The notes below the pieces were generated by a model, which was not told the origin of the DNA, made no database searches, and saw only the letters and a program-made list of their open reading frames with translations. The translations under genes and the position numbers were made by a program. This document shows positions 1 to 9,408 of a stretch of 64,000 nt of DNA, in pieces; the stretch's first letter is position 1, and the number at the start of each line of letters is the position of its first letter. The DNA comes from Sideroxyarcus emersonii (lineage in GTDB: Bacteria > Pseudomonadota > Gammaproteobacteria > Burkholderiales > Gallionellaceae): NCBI RefSeq assembly GCF_021654335.1, contig NZ_AP023423.1, forward strand, positions 342,001-406,000, in the 5' to 3' direction.

Positions 1-1053
1 GCCCATCAGCTCATCCGCTGGCAAAAGCAGCACGGACGCCACCACTTGCCGTGGCAAGGTGCGGATGCCTACCGCGTCTGGCTGTCCGAGATCATGCTGC
101 AGCAGACCCAGGTCGCCACCGTCATCCCCTATTACCAGCGTTTCGTTGCGGCTTTCCCCGATGTCGCCGCGCTGGCCGCCGCCAGCGAGGACGACGTGCT
201 CGCGCACTGGAGCGGCCTCGGCTATTACGCCCGCGGCCGCAACCTGCACAAGGCGGCCCGCATCGTCGTCGAGAAATTCGACAGTGCCTTTCCGCGCAAA
301 TTCGACGACATCGTCGAACTCCCTGGAGTAGGACGCTCAACTGCCGCCGCCGTGTGCGCACTGGCATACCACGAACGGCGCGCGATCCTCGACGGCAACG
401 TCAAACGGGTGCTGGCGCGTTACTGCGGCATCGAAGGCTGGGCGGGCGATAAAAAGGTGGAAGAACGGTTGTGGCAACAGGCCGAAGCGCTACTGCCGGA
501 AAGCGATATCGCCACCTACACCCAGGCGCTGATGGATATGGGTGCCACCGTCTGCACACGCATCAAACCCAAGTGCGTCTTGTGCCCGGTGCAGGCGGAT
601 TGCGTTGCGCTGGCGACGGATCGGGTTGCCGCACTGCCCACGCCGCGACCGCGCAAGGCGGTGCCGGAACGGCATGCCGTCTTCCTGCTGCTGATGCATG
701 GCAACGACATCCTGCTGGAGAAACGGCCAAGCAGCGGCATCTGGGGCGGGCTCTGGTGTCCGCCGCAATTCGAGGATGAGACCGCGGCGCGGGAGTGGTT
801 CATACGCCAAGAACTGGAGGCAAGCGCAGGGGAAAGGCTGGAGGAGTTCTCGCATACCTTTACGCATTTCAGGCTGCATATCACGCCGTTGAAAGTGCAG
901 CTTGCACATAAGCCTTTGCGTGCTGCGCAACCGGGTGCTATGTGGCTGGAGGTGGAAGAGGCGTTGGGGGCGGCGATACCGACGCCGGTGAGGAAGGTGT
1001 TGTCGGTTTTATCCCCTCTTCTTTCAAATCAACATCAAAACCGTCGGGGGTAG
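1..1053 (+). CDS. mutY: Adenine DNA glycosylase MutY, 5' end cut by window edge
   Basis: Base-excision repair glycosylase that removes adenine mispaired with 8-oxoguanine. The reading frame is open from base 1, so the start lies outside. Visible are the catalytic Glu in SEIMLQQTQ, the helix-hairpin-helix GVGRSTAAA, the catalytic Asp in ILDGNVKRVLARY, four [4Fe-4S] cysteines spaced C-x6-C-x2-C-x5-C (CTRIKPKC..C.....C), and a C-terminal NUDIX-like domain starting at AVFLLLMHGND that reads 8-oxoG. Odd feature: the last residues (QHQNRRG) and the TAG stop are encoded by the outer end of the adjoining repeat arm, so the natural C-terminus was probably replaced or trimmed when that element arrived. 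Confidence 0.97.
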   Translation, partial: AHQLIRWQKQHGRHHLPWQGADAYRVWLSEIMLQQTQVATVIPYYQRFVAAFPDVAALAAASEDDVLAHWSGLGYYARGRNLHKAARIVVEKFDSAFPRKFDDIVELPGVGRSTAAAVCALAYHERRAILDGNVKRVLARYCGIEGWAGDKKVEERLWQQAEALLPESDIATYTQALMDMGATVCTRIKPKCVLCPVQADCVALATDRVAALPTPRPRKAVPERHAVFLLLMHGNDILLEKRPSSGIWGGLWCPPQFEDETAAREWFIRQELEASAGERLEEFSHTFTHFRLHITPLKVQLAHKPLRAAQPGAMWLEVEEALGAAIPTPVRKVLSVLSPLLSNQHQNRRG

Positions 1054-1315
1054 CCCGACAGCTAGTCACTTTTTCTTGCGTCGCCAAGAAAAAGTAACCA
1101 AAAAGAAGGCGACCCCGGTGCGCCGCTGCTTCGCAGTCCCCTGCGTTGCTCGACTGGTCAGGCCTCCTCATAAACTCGCACGACCCGCTACGCGGTCACG
1201 TGCTCAAACATATTCGTCGGACTACCCCTGACCAGCCTGCGCTACTCGGCGGCGCACAGGGGAAGAAAAGGCGAAATTCAAAGTCACAGAGAGGGCACTT
1301 CGTGCCCTCTCTGTC
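1031..1315 (+). repeat. Arm A of E1 (structured inverted-repeat arm)
   Basis: Read from outside inward it forms successive hairpins: GTCGGG/CCCGAC (1043-1048 with 1054-1059); an 11-bp stem ACTTTTTCTTG/CAAGAAAAAGT (1068-1078 with 1085-1095); a large arm closed by TGCGCCGC/GCGGCGCA (1119-1126 with 1249-1256) containing the side hairpin CTGC-TTC-GCAG (1126-1136) and the inner stem CTGGTCAGG/CCTGACCAG (1154-1162 with 1227-1235); and a 13-bp stem around GGCACTTCGTGCC (1286-1314) next to the cargo. It is nearly identical to the reverse complement of arm D at 42101-42381. Confidence 0.85.
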
Positions 1316-1346
1316 TAACATCTGACGATGAGAAGATGGATGGACG

Positions 1347-2030
1347 TTACTTGATGGAACGGTAGGTCACTTCATTCCATGGATATAACCCGGTCGATTG
1401 ATAAACATGCCTTCTAATCCTGTTATTTGTTTTTATCGCAAGGAAGAGGAGATGGCTTGCATATCCATCCACTAGTTTTCTAGTTACCTTGTGGCTTGTA
1501 TTGATTCGGTGAGCTATGGAGCCACGCAGCGAAATGAGCGCACTCAATTTATCTTTAGACTGTTTATTTGGCATATGCTTCCAAGTCCAGCATGCAGACA
1601 GAGTTTCAAGCCCAAGAACATTCTTGTAGAGATCATCAATATTTCCAGCACGTGGGGTATTGAATGGTCCAAGATGCTTTGAAAGCATGGCCTTGTAATG
1701 GCTTTTCGCTACCAATTTCCACCCACCATCAGCCAGCTCCCAAACTTTGATGTCGTTCTTATCGACTTTTAGCTCCAAAGCAATCGACTTCAATAGTTCC
1801 TTCGGCAAATTTGTAGGGGACTTAACATTGTCTATTATGAAGCTTAACCCGGCTTCAGCGGCATCTTCGATAAAGGCTTCCCAGCAGGCAACCAAAAGTA
1901 CCGCACACGATTTGGTAAGAACTTCATGAGTATGGTGAGTCTTCTTTCCTGAGTTCTTCTCTTCGTGTAGCTTTAGTAATTCGAGAGCCTGTAACGCATT
2001 ATCAAGAAAATCATCAAAAGGGGCTTCCAT
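1347..2030 (-). CDS. HEPN-domain protein (RiboL-PSP-HEPN-like), E1 cargo
   Basis: A 227-residue alpha-helical protein. It has the conserved early helix LLVACWEAFIEDAA (about residues 45-58) and near the C-terminus SLRGSIAH, which matches the Rx4-6H motif (R169, H174) of HEPN ribonucleases. This combination is typical of the RiboL-PSP-HEPN branch, found in bacteria as stand-alone proteins or in toxin and anti-phage loci. The function is inferred: probable metal-independent RNase or toxin. No cognate antitoxin (MNT or similar) lies beside it, since the gene is alone between the inverted arms. AT-rich composition unlike its neighbours supports horizontal acquisition. The start ATG at 2030 is the first in frame. 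Confidence 0.7.
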   Translation of the reverse strand: MEAPFDDFLDNALQALELLKLHEEKNSGKKTHHTHEVLTKSCAVLLVACWEAFIEDAAEAGLSFIIDNVKSPTNLPKELLKSIALELKVDKNDIKVWELADGGWKLVAKSHYKAMLSKHLGPFNTPRAGNIDDLYKNVLGLETLSACWTWKHMPNKQSKDKLSALISLRGSIAHRINTSHKVTRKLVDGYASHLLFLAIKTNNRIRRHVYQSTGLYPWNEVTYRSIK

Positions 2031-2109
2031 GATCGTTCAATCCTTTATGGTTGCAACGCTTCTCGCCGTGTTATTTATGGCCTAATTCGTACCCACACTC
2101 GTTAATAAC

Positions 2110-2397
2110 CTTGCTATCCACAGTCGAATAGCGGGGGCACGAAGTGCCATCGCTGTGGATTTAGGTTTTGCCTTTCCCTCCCCTGTGCGCCGCCGAGTAG
2201 CGCAGGCTGGTCAGGGGATTTCGGCGAGGACTGTCTGAGCGCGTAGCGCGAGTTCCGCAGCCGCCTGACCAGTCGAGCAACGCAGGGAACCCCGCAGGGG
2301 CGGCGCACCGGGGTCGCCTTTTCTTTGGTTACTTTCTTTTTGGCGAAGCAAAAGAAAGTAACTTGCTGTCGGGCAACCCCCGACGGTTTTGGTTTTG
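2110..2397 (-). repeat. Arm B of E1 (inverted copy)
   Basis: Inverted relative to arm A, with the same order of hairpins: the cargo-proximal GGCACGAAGTGCC stem flanked by ATCCACAG/CTGTGGAT (2116-2123 with 2153-2160), the GGCGGCGC-closed arm, the side hairpin CCCCTGCGGGG, the A/T-rich hairpin near 2330-2360 and the terminal GTCGGG-type hairpin at about 2368-2385. Sequence has drifted from arm A, but paired segments changed together. It ends just after the ubiX stop codon region. Confidence 0.85.
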
Positions 2398-2404
2398 ATT
2401 GAAG

Positions 2405-3004
2405 CTACTCGCCCCACTTCTTCATCAACGTCTGCTCCACCCCAAGGTGATCCAAAATCCGTGCGACAACAAAATCCACCATATCCTGCACACTCTGCGG
2501 ATGATGATAGAACCCCGGGTTCGGCGGCATGATCACCGCACCCGCATGCGACAGCTTCAGCATGTTCTCCAGATGGATCGCCGAGAACGGCATCTCGCGC
2601 GGCACCAGGATCAAAGTGCGTTTTTCCTTCAGCATCACATCCGCCGCGCGGGCGATGAGGTCGTCGCTGATGCCGCCCGCGATCTTGCCCAGCGTACCCA
2701 TGGTGCAGGGACAGACCACCATTGCGTCGCCGGGGTTGGAGCCGGAGGCCATCGGCGCGTACCAGTCCTGGATGCCGAACACTTTCAGCTCGCCGCTGAA
2801 GTTGCCGATGCGATCGGCGAACATCTGCTCCGCTTCCTGCGAACGGTTCGGCAGGGTGAAATCCAGTTCCTGCTTGGCGACGATCTGCGCGGCCTGGGTA
2901 TATACCAGATGCACGCGCTGTCCGCCTTGCAGCAGGCATTCGAGCAGGCGCATGCCGTAGGGCAGGCCGGAGGCACCGGTAAGAGCAAGCGTGATTGTTT
3001 TCAT
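2405..3004 (-). CDS. ubiX: Flavin prenyltransferase UbiX
   Basis: Attaches a dimethylallyl group to FMN to make prenylated FMN, the cofactor of UbiD-type decarboxylases in ubiquinone synthesis. The 199-residue length is normal. It begins with the flavoprotein fold signature TLALTGASGLPYGMRLLE and carries the family motifs CPCTMGTLGKIAGGISDDLI and LVPREMPFSAIHLENM, with the phosphate/flavin-binding SxxP region near the C-terminus. It overlaps the upstream Gx-transporter gene by 4 bp (ATGA), so the two are translationally coupled. It is the last gene of the long minus-strand run before E1. No ubiD lies in the window. Confidence 0.95.
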   Translation of the reverse strand: MKTITLALTGASGLPYGMRLLECLLQGGQRVHLVYTQAAQIVAKQELDFTLPNRSQEAEQMFADRIGNFSGELKVFGIQDWYAPMASGSNPGDAMVVCPCTMGTLGKIAGGISDDLIARAADVMLKEKRTLILVPREMPFSAIHLENMLKLSHAGAVIMPPNPGFYHHPQSVQDMVDFVVARILDHLGVEQTLMKKWGE

Positions 3005-3537
3005 GGTTGTGGTTCCGTCTCGGTTTTTTCGCCATTATCCATGAAACTGGCCGCGATCAATCCGTTCACCGTGCCGAACACCAGGGCTGCCGTGGCAAAG
3101 ATGGGGATCAGGTAGGCGATGCCGCTGTGCGGGATGAGCCACAGGTAGACCACGGTCATCTGTCCGGCGATATGGGCGAAGGCGGCAAGGATGCTGTGGG
3201 TGACCGGGCCGAAGAAGCGTTGCGGCAGGTGCATGCCGAGTGCCAGCACGGCGAGGCTGCATAGCGCGCCGGACAGGCTGAGGAAGAAGCCGGGGGCGAG
3301 GAAGTTGCCGAACAGCAGGCTACCCGCGAGCACGCGCAACAGCGATACCCATGCCGCAGTGCGCCAGCCGAAGCGCGCCAGCACGATCAGCGTGACGATG
3401 TTGGCGAGTCCCGGTTTCACGCCCGGCAGCGGCGAGGGGATGGCGTTCTCGAGCACGGTGAGGCCGAGCGCCACCGCCGCCATCTTTGCGATGTGGTGGT
3501 CTTCGGCCGATGTATCGAGTCTTATCGTTGTAGTCAT
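3001..3537 (-). CDS. Gx transporter family membrane protein
   Basis: A 178-residue membrane protein of the family first named heptaprenyl diphosphate synthase component I and now called Gx transporter, related to ECF S-components. The marker stretch is ENAIPSPLPGVKPGLANI (about residues 31-48), followed by four or five hydrophobic segments. The substrate is not known. Its usual partner, a NusG-domain-II protein, is encoded just upstream. A polyprenyl- or flavin-related role is suggested only by coupling to ubiX. The start ATG at 3537 is followed by a short polar N-terminus. Confidence 0.8.
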   Translation of the reverse strand: MTTTIRLDTSAEDHHIAKMAAVALGLTVLENAIPSPLPGVKPGLANIVTLIVLARFGWRTAAWVSLLRVLAGSLLFGNFLAPGFFLSLSGALCSLAVLALGMHLPQRFFGPVTHSILAAFAHIAGQMTVVYLWLIPHSGIAYLIPIFATAALVFGTVNGLIAASFMDNGEKTETEPQP

Positions 3538-3550
3538 TTATCAAAGTGCT

Positions 3551-3587
3551 GAGTGCTGAGTAAACCCGCCGCAATTACTCGGCACTC
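3551..3587. repeat. 13-bp inverted repeat between Gx and NusG-II genes
   Basis: GAGTGCTGAGTAA at 3551-3563 faces TTACTCGGCACTC at 3575-3587, fully paired if one G-U is allowed. Copies of the short TACTCGGCACTC word follow. It lies in the only sizeable gap (73 bp) of this part of the operon and could stabilise or terminate transcripts. Confidence 0.55.
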
Positions 3588-3610
3588 GATACTCGGGACT
3601 CAGTACCGCA

Positions 3611-3979
3611 TTAATAGTTGAGGCTGTCATACTTTTTCTGCCCGCCGCTCAGTTCAACGCTCACCTCGTTCGGCAGGCAGATGGCGATCTCGCCTGCCTG
3701 CTGCAGCCAGCCCTGGCGCACGCAGTATTGGCGCGGGCTGGGGTCGGAGGTGATGCGCGCCCTGCGTTTCTCAATGGTGACGATGCTGGTGCCAAGCGGG
3801 CCGGGCACTTCGATCTGCTGGTCGCGCGACAGCGGCACTTCGCGGAACACCTTGCCGCCGCTGCGGATGATGGCCTTGTCGGCGGCGCCGCCGGACCAGA
3901 CCGTGAGCGTGATCCAGATGGTGCACAGGCCGCCGACCAGCAGGGTGAGGTAGTCGCCGGGCTTGATATGCTGGAGCAC
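3611..3979 (-). CDS. NusG domain II-containing membrane-anchored protein
   Basis: A 122-residue protein with one N-terminal transmembrane helix (YLTLLVGGLCTIWITLTVW, about residues 10-28) and an extracytoplasmic NusG-II fold: IRSGGKVFREVPLSRDQ, then VTIEKRRARITSDPSPRQYC and WLQQAGEIAICLPNEVSVEL. The C...C pair and the CLPN motif are typical of this small family, which often accompanies Gx transporters. The function is unknown. It begins 3 bp after the rapZ stop, so it is co-transcribed with the PTS-regulatory genes, where other betaproteobacteria often carry PTS phosphotransfer genes. Confidence 0.8.
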   Translation of the reverse strand: MLQHIKPGDYLTLLVGGLCTIWITLTVWSGGAADKAIIRSGGKVFREVPLSRDQQIEVPGPLGTSIVTIEKRRARITSDPSPRQYCVRQGWLQQAGEIAICLPNEVSVELSGGQKKYDSLNY

Positions 3980-3982
3980 GGG

Positions 3983-4828
<846 letters not shown>

Positions 4829-4830
4829 GC

Positions 4831-5766
4831 TCACTGCTCCTGCATCAGCTGCTCTTGGCGGGAGATGAATTCCTGCATGGTGTCGATGCCGCGCTGCTGC
4901 AGCACGAAGTTGCGCGCGGCGGCCTCCACCAGCACGGCGAGGTTGCGCCCGGCCATCACGGGGAGTTCCACCTTGCTGATCCTGACGCCCAGTATCTCCT
5001 CGGAGCCGGAGGTCGGCAGGCGTTCCAGCTTGGAAAGATCGTCGTGCGGCGGACGATACAGGTGGACGATGAGCTTGAGGCTTTTCTTGCGGCGCACCGC
5101 CGTTTCGCCGAACATGGTGCGGATGTTGAGCATGCCGAGGCCGCGCACTTCGAGGAAATCGCGCAGCAGGTCGGGACAGCGTCCCTCCAGCGTTTCCGGC
5201 GAGATGCGGTACAGCTCCGTGATGTCGTCGGCGACCAGGCCGCTGCCGCGCGTGATCAGTTCCAGCGCCAGTTCGCTCTTGCCCACGCCGCTGTCGCCGG
5301 TGATCATCACGCCGACGCCGAGCACATCCAGGAACACGCCGTGGCGCGTGGTGGAGTCCGCCAGTCCCTTGACGATGTAGTGGCGGATCATCCACATCAG
5401 CTGCACGCTGCCCAGCGGCGAGTGGAACAGCGGGGTGTGGGTGCGGTTGGCGAAATCCAGCAGCCCCTTGGGGATCTCGGTCTCGCCGGCCACGATCAGG
5501 CACAGCGGTTGCCCCTGTTCGAGCTGGGTCAGCGTGGCGGAGAGGTCGGCGGGGGAGAGCGCGTGCAGGTAATCCAGCTCGGTGTTGCTGAACACCTGCA
5601 CCCAGTTCGGGTGGATCACGTTCATGTGGCCGATCAGGCCGCGGTTGGAAGCGTTGACGGTATCGCTTTCCAGCACGCGATCGCCGCCTTTGGCGCCACC
5701 TACCCAGGTCAGGCTCAGGCGTTCCTGCTTGTCTTCGAAGAGTTGCTGGATGTTGACCTGGGCCAC
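4831..5766 (-). CDS. hprK: HPr kinase/phosphorylase
   Basis: Phosphorylates and dephosphorylates the regulatory serine of HPr. The 311 residues show the N-terminal receiver-like domain (about 1-130), then the P-loop [14 protein letters not shown], the basic/acidic active-site stretch [11 protein letters not shown], and the HprK signature [15 protein letters not shown]. In proteobacteria the enzyme sits with ptsN and rapZ, as here, and links the incomplete nitrogen PTS to carbon regulation. No HPr (ptsH) or enzyme I (ptsI) gene is present in this window, so its substrate must be encoded elsewhere. Confidence 0.96.
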   Translation of the reverse strand: MAQVNIQQLFEDKQERLSLTWVGGAKGGDRVLESDTVNASNRGLIGHMNVIHPNWVQVFSNTELDYLHALSPADLSATLTQLEQGQPLCLIVAGETEIPKGLLDFANRTHTPLFHSPLGSVQLMWMIRHYIVKGLADSTTRHGVFLDVLGVGVMITGDSGVGKSELALELITRGSGLVADDITELYRISPETLEGRCPDLLRDFLEVRGLGMLNIRTMFGETAVRRKKSLKLIVHLYRPPHDDLSKLERLPTSGSEEILGVRISKVELPVMAGRNLAVLVEAAARNFVLQQRGIDTMQEFISRQEQLMQEQ

Positions 5767-5771
5767 GATAT

Positions 5772-6227
5772 TTATCCTTGCCAGTCGATGAACAGTTTGT
5801 GGATCGCCACGGGGTCGTCGGTGGCTTGCAGGCGGTCGCGGAACGACTTGTCGCAGAACATCTGCGCCAGTTCGCCCAGCAGTTGCAGGTGCAGGTCGGT
5901 CGCCCGTTCGGGAACCAGCAGCACGAAAATGAAATTCACCGGCAGTCCGTCCGGTGCATCGAACGGGATGGGGTTCTGCATCTTAACGAAAGCCGCGACC
6001 GCATCGCGCAGACCCTTCACGCGGCCATGCGGGATGGCGACGCCCTGTCCCAGTCCGGTGGAGCCGAGTTTTTCGCGCGCGAACAGGCTGTCGAACACCT
6101 GGCTGCGTGCGATGTGGTGCGTGTTCTCGAACAACAGTCCGACGCGCTCGAACACGCGCTTCTTGCTGGCGGATTCGTTATCCAGCAGCACGCACTCGGG
6201 GGTTAGTATCTTGCTGATCAGGCTCAT
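5772..6227 (-). CDS. ptsN: PTS IIA-like nitrogen-regulatory protein PtsN (EIIA-Ntr)
   Basis: A phosphoryl-accepting regulator of potassium transport and nitrogen/sigma-54-related functions. The 151 residues have the EIIA-Ntr fold with the active histidine in [12 protein letters not shown] and the downstream [21 protein letters not shown]. It starts after a strong terminator that separates it from hpf-rpoN, so it probably heads the ptsN-hprK-rapZ-NusG-II-Gx-ubiX transcript. Confidence 0.95.
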   Translation of the reverse strand: MSLISKILTPECVLLDNESASKKRVFERVGLLFENTHHIARSQVFDSLFAREKLGSTGLGQGVAIPHGRVKGLRDAVAAFVKMQNPIPFDAPDGLPVNFIFVLLVPERATDLHLQLLGELAQMFCDKSFRDRLQATDDPVAIHKLFIDWQG

Positions 6228-6245
6228 GCTGTTTCACCGTGACGG

Positions 6246-6276
6246 AAAAACGGGGCCATCATTGCTGATGGCCCCG
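6246..6276 (-). terminator. Rho-independent terminator after hpf
   Basis: On the minus strand an 11-bp perfect stem CGGGGCCATCA / TGATGGCCCCG with a four-base loop is followed by TTTTT (6250-6246). It ends the rpoN-hpf transcript before ptsN. Confidence 0.9.
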
Positions 6277-6284
6277 TATCGACT

Positions 6285-6608
6285 TCATTCTGCTGCGCTG
6301 TGTTTGCCCGATTCGTCGTGGCGGCGCGCGGTGTGTTTTTCCTTGTGTTTCAACACCTGGCGATCCAGCGAATCGACCAGTGCGTCAATGGCCACATACA
6401 GGTTGCTATCCTCGGTCTCGGCGAAGATGTTCTTGCCGGAGACGTGGACGTTGGCCTCGGCCTTCTGCACCAGTTTGTCCACCGACAGGATCACGTTGAT
6501 GTCGATCACGTTGTCGAAATGGCGTTTGACCTTGTCCAGCTTGCTGAGCACATGCTCGCGGATGGCCGGGGTGATTTCGAGGTGACGTCCTGTGAGGTTG
6601 AGGTTCAT
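6285..6608 (-). CDS. hpf: Ribosome hibernation-promoting factor, short type
   Basis: Binds the 30S A/P-site region and promotes 100S ribosome dimers in stationary phase. The 107 residues match short HPF/YhbH: MNLNLTGRHLEITPAIREH at the start, then LDKVKRHFDNVIDINVILSV and the conserved VHVSGKNIFAETEDSNLYVAID, with a basic tail. It follows rpoN by 16 bp, the usual arrangement in proteobacteria, and is followed by a strong terminator. Confidence 0.95.
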   Translation of the reverse strand: MNLNLTGRHLEITPAIREHVLSKLDKVKRHFDNVIDINVILSVDKLVQKAEANVHVSGKNIFAETEDSNLYVAIDALVDSLDRQVLKHKEKHTARRHDESGKHSAAE

Positions 6609-6624
6609 GGCCTGCTCCTTATGG

Positions 6625-8061
6625 TTAGAGTGATTTACGAAGATTTACCGGAAGGATGTTCATTCCCTCGCGGTATTTTGCCACGGTACGGCGGGCGACC
6701 AAAATGCCCTGCTGTGCCAGGATTTCGGACATGCGACTGTCGGTGAGCGGATGTTTGGCATCTTCCTCGCTGACCAGCTGCTTGATGAGTGCGCGGATGG
6801 CGGTGGAAGAACAGGCGCCCCCGGCTTCGGTGGCGAGGCCGCTGCCGAAGAAATACTTGAATTCGTAGATGCCGCGCGGGGTGAGCATGAACTTCTGCGT
6901 GGTGACCCGCGAAATGGTGGATTCGTGCAGTTCGAGCTGCTCGGCGATCTCGCGCAGCACCAGCGGGCGCATGGCGATGTCGCCGTGTTCGAAGAACTGG
7001 CGCTGGCGTTCGACGATGGCCTGCGCCACGCGCAGGATGGTCTCGAAACGCTGCTGCAGGTTCTTGATGAACCAGCGCGCTTCCTGCAACTGGCCGGCCA
7101 TCTCCTGCGCGTTCTTCTCGTTGCGCTGCTGCAGGATGTTGGCATACACCTGGTTGATGCGCAGGCGCGGCATCGCTTCCGGATTCAGCCGCGCGCGCCA
7201 GATGCCGCCGTGGCGTTCCACCAGCACGTCCGGCACGACATAGTCGGCTGCGCGGTGTTCGAACGCGGAGCCGGGCTTGGGCTGCAGGTGGACGATCAGA
7301 TCCTGTGCGGTGCGCAGGGCATTGTCGTCGCAGCGCAGGGCCTTCTTCAGTTTGTTGAAGTCGCGTGCGGCGAGCAGATCCAGGTGCTGGCCGACGATGG
7401 CCAACGCCAGTTCGCGGCCGGGCAGGTCTTCCGGCATGGCGCGCAGCTGCAGGGACAGGCATTCGCTCAGGTTGCGCGCGCCGATGCCGGGCGCATCGAG
7501 GTGCTGCAACTGCACCAGTGCCGTTTCCAGGTCGTCCAGCGTGATGTCCAGTTCCGGCGGCAGCAGTTCGGCGATCTCTTCCAGCGGTTGCGACAGGTAG
7601 GCGTTCTCGTCCAGCGCATCGATGAGCAGGCCGACGATCTTCTTGTCGCGCTCGTCCATCGGGTTCATGTTCAGTTCCCACAGCAGGTGTTCGCGCATGC
7701 TGGGTTTTTCGGCAGCCACCTCGGAATAGCCGTCGTCTTCGTCGTCGGGGCTGGAGGAGGAGGAGGATGAGGACGAGAACGACGGCTCCGGCCATTCGCT
7801 GCTGTCGCTGTCGCGCGATTCCGCTTCGGCCGGGGCGCTTTCCGCGCTGCTGGACGGGGCGGGCGTGTCGGTGCTGCTGTTACCGCTGTACGTCTGGTTG
7901 GTGGTGTCGTCCTCGCGCTCGAGGAAGGGGTTCTCGTCCAGCAGGCGCGCCGCTTCCTGATTGATCTCGAGCGTCGACAGTTGCAGCAGCTTGATAGCCT
8001 GCTGCAACTGCGGCGTGAGCATCAGTTGTTGGGACTGCCTGAGTTGGAGAGAGTGTTTCAT
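6625..8061 (-). CDS. rpoN: RNA polymerase sigma-54 factor RpoN
   Basis: Alternative sigma factor for -24/-12 promoters needing enhancer-binding activators. The 478 residues have the Gln/Leu-rich region I (LRQSQQLMLTPQLQQAIKLL), an acidic Ser-rich region II (about residues 50-115), the core-binding region, the helix-turn-helix LHESTISRVTTQKFMLTPRG, and the RpoN box ARRTVAKYRE near the C-terminus. It sits between lptB and hpf, the common proteobacterial order. A likely target is the pilin promoter at 14512-14528. Confidence 0.97.
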   Translation of the reverse strand: MKHSLQLRQSQQLMLTPQLQQAIKLLQLSTLEINQEAARLLDENPFLEREDDTTNQTYSGNSSTDTPAPSSSAESAPAEAESRDSDSSEWPEPSFSSSSSSSSSPDDEDDGYSEVAAEKPSMREHLLWELNMNPMDERDKKIVGLLIDALDENAYLSQPLEEIAELLPPELDITLDDLETALVQLQHLDAPGIGARNLSECLSLQLRAMPEDLPGRELALAIVGQHLDLLAARDFNKLKKALRCDDNALRTAQDLIVHLQPKPGSAFEHRAADYVVPDVLVERHGGIWRARLNPEAMPRLRINQVYANILQQRNEKNAQEMAGQLQEARWFIKNLQQRFETILRVAQAIVERQRQFFEHGDIAMRPLVLREIAEQLELHESTISRVTTQKFMLTPRGIYEFKYFFGSGLATEAGGACSSTAIRALIKQLVSEEDAKHPLTDSRMSEILAQQGILVARRTVAKYREGMNILPVNLRKSL

Positions 8062-8092
8062 TGCCGGGTTGTGGTATGTGGGCGGTGCGATC

Positions 8093-8815
8093 TTATAACT
8101 TGAAGTGCTCGCCCAGATACACCTTCCTCACGCCTTCATTATAGATGATTTCGTCAGGCTTGCCTTCCGCCATCACCGAGCCGGCGTTGATGATGTAGGC
8201 GCGGTCGCAGATGCCCAGCGTCTCGCGCACGTTGTGGTCGGTGATCAGCACGCCGATGCTGCGCTCCTTGAGGAAGCGGATGATCTTCTGGATGTCCAGC
8301 ACGGCGATGGGATCGACGCCGGCGAAGGGCTCGTCGAGCAGGATGAAGCGCGGATCGGTCGCCAGCGCGCGGGCGATCTCCACGCGCCGCCGCTCGCCGC
8401 CGGACAGGCTGATGGCCTGGTTGTCGCGGATGTGGGTGATATGCAGGTCGTTCAGCAGCGCCTCCAGCCGTGCGTCCAGCTCGGCCGGCGCATAGCCCTG
8501 CAATTCCAGCACGGCACGGATGTTGTCGCTCACGCTGAGGCGGCGGAAGATGGAGGCTTCCTGCGGCAGGTAGGCCAGGCCGAGGCGGGCACGGCGATGG
8601 ATGGGCAGGTGCGTGACGTCCTGGCTGTCGACGAAAATCTCGCCGCCGTCCGCCGCGACCAGGCCGACGATCATGTAGAAGCTGGTGGTCTTGCCCGCGC
8701 CATTCGGTCCCAGCAAGCCGACCACTTCGCCGCTCTTCACGGACAGCGAGACATCCTGCACCACGGTGCGGGCGCGGTAACGTTTTTTCAGGGAGACGGT
8801 TCGGAGTTCACTCAT
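8093..8815 (-). CDS. lptB: LPS export ABC transporter ATP-binding protein LptB
   Basis: ATPase that powers extraction of LPS from the inner membrane by LptB2FG. The 240 residues contain Walker [10 protein letters not shown], the Q-loop region [14 protein letters not shown], the ABC signature [15 protein letters not shown], Walker [14 protein letters not shown] and the switch histidine in [11 protein letters not shown]. It overlaps lptA by 4 bp (ATGA). lptF and lptG are not in the window. Confidence 0.97.
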   Translation of the reverse strand: MSELRTVSLKKRYRARTVVQDVSLSVKSGEVVGLLGPNGAGKTTSFYMIVGLVAADGGEIFVDSQDVTHLPIHRRARLGLAYLPQEASIFRRLSVSDNIRAVLELQGYAPAELDARLEALLNDLHITHIRDNQAISLSGGERRRVEIARALATDPRFILLDEPFAGVDPIAVLDIQKIIRFLKERSIGVLITDHNVRETLGICDRAYIINAGSVMAEGKPDEIIYNEGVRKVYLGEHFKL

Positions 8816-9408
8816 GGCTTGGGCCTGGATAGAGTCGGGCTGGACTGGATGGTGAGGGGCGCATTCTTTGGGTCTGTATCGGTGGCTGCCGGTTCTTTGT
8901 TCTTGGGCTGGATTACTGCATGCACACGGCCTTTTTCGGAGGAGTCCGCGTGGGCCGGATCGCTGCTGCCCTGGAATATTTCAGTGCGGGTGCTGTACGA
9001 GATATGGTCGCCCTCCACTTCGTCCTGGGCTCGTTTGACTTTCGCCTGGCCAAAAAAATCGATTGTCTCGGCGAGGGTGTCGTATTCGATGCGTTCGCCG
9101 TAGCCTTCCATGTATTCGTCGGTGCCTTCGTGTTTCTGGCGGAAGCTGGCAAGATTGCCGGTCGCGGTGCAATGCCTGTTGCCTTGTTTGTCCTGAGTCA
9201 TCACGATTTTCTCTGCCATGATGTGCAGTGTGCCCTGTGTCAATTCCACTTTGCCTTCGAATATGCTGATCTGTTTTGCATCGTCGATGAGGACGCGATC
9301 CGATTCGAGATGGATCGGCTTGCTGCGATCCGCATTCTCGGCGAACAGCGGATCGCAGCACAGCAGCAGCAGGCCGAAACAGACAGCTTTATGGATGGAG
9401 CGGTTCAT
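8812..9408 (-). CDS. lptA: LPS transport periplasmic protein LptA
   Basis: Forms the periplasmic bridge that carries LPS between LptC and LptD. The start chosen is the ATG at 9408, giving 198 residues with a clear signal peptide ([18 protein letters not shown], cleavage after PLFA). The mature part opens with the beta-jellyroll segment [19 protein letters not shown], followed by [17 protein letters not shown]. The C-terminal tail is longer and more polar than in E. coli. It overlaps lptC by 20 bp and lptB by 4 bp, so the three are translated together. Confidence 0.93.
   Translation of the reverse strand: MNRSIHKAVCFGLLLLCCDPLFAENADRSKPIHLESDRVLIDDAKQISIFEGKVELTQGTLHIMAEKIVMTQDKQGNRHCTATGNLASFRQKHEGTDEYMEGYGERIEYDTLAETIDFFGQAKVKRAQDEVEGDHISYSTRTEIFQGSSDPAHADSSEKGRVHAVIQPKNKEPAATDTDPKNAPLTIQSSPTLSRPKP

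Larger units (their letters stand above)
1031..2397. mobile_element. E1: inverted-arm element carrying one HEPN gene
   Basis: Two ~285-bp arms in inverted orientation enclose a single gene (1347-2030). The same architecture with homologous arms and another gene occurs at 41251-42381. No transposase or integrase is encoded, so if mobile it moves in trans. It sits between the 3' ends of convergent mutY and ubiX. The cargo is clearly more AT-rich than the surrounding genes, which suggests transfer. I do not recognise a named family. Confidence 0.6.

Noticed and set aside
938..1171. Frames in the repeat arms giving peptides like KVTSCRATPDGF
   Set aside because: They fall in the hairpin arms of E1/E2, change with arm drift and have no start signals; the arms are better explained as structured DNA/RNA.
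2116..2124. TATCCACAG resembling a DnaA box
   Set aside because: It is half of the ATCCACAG/CTGTGGAT hairpin of arm B; no cluster of boxes and no origin genes nearby.
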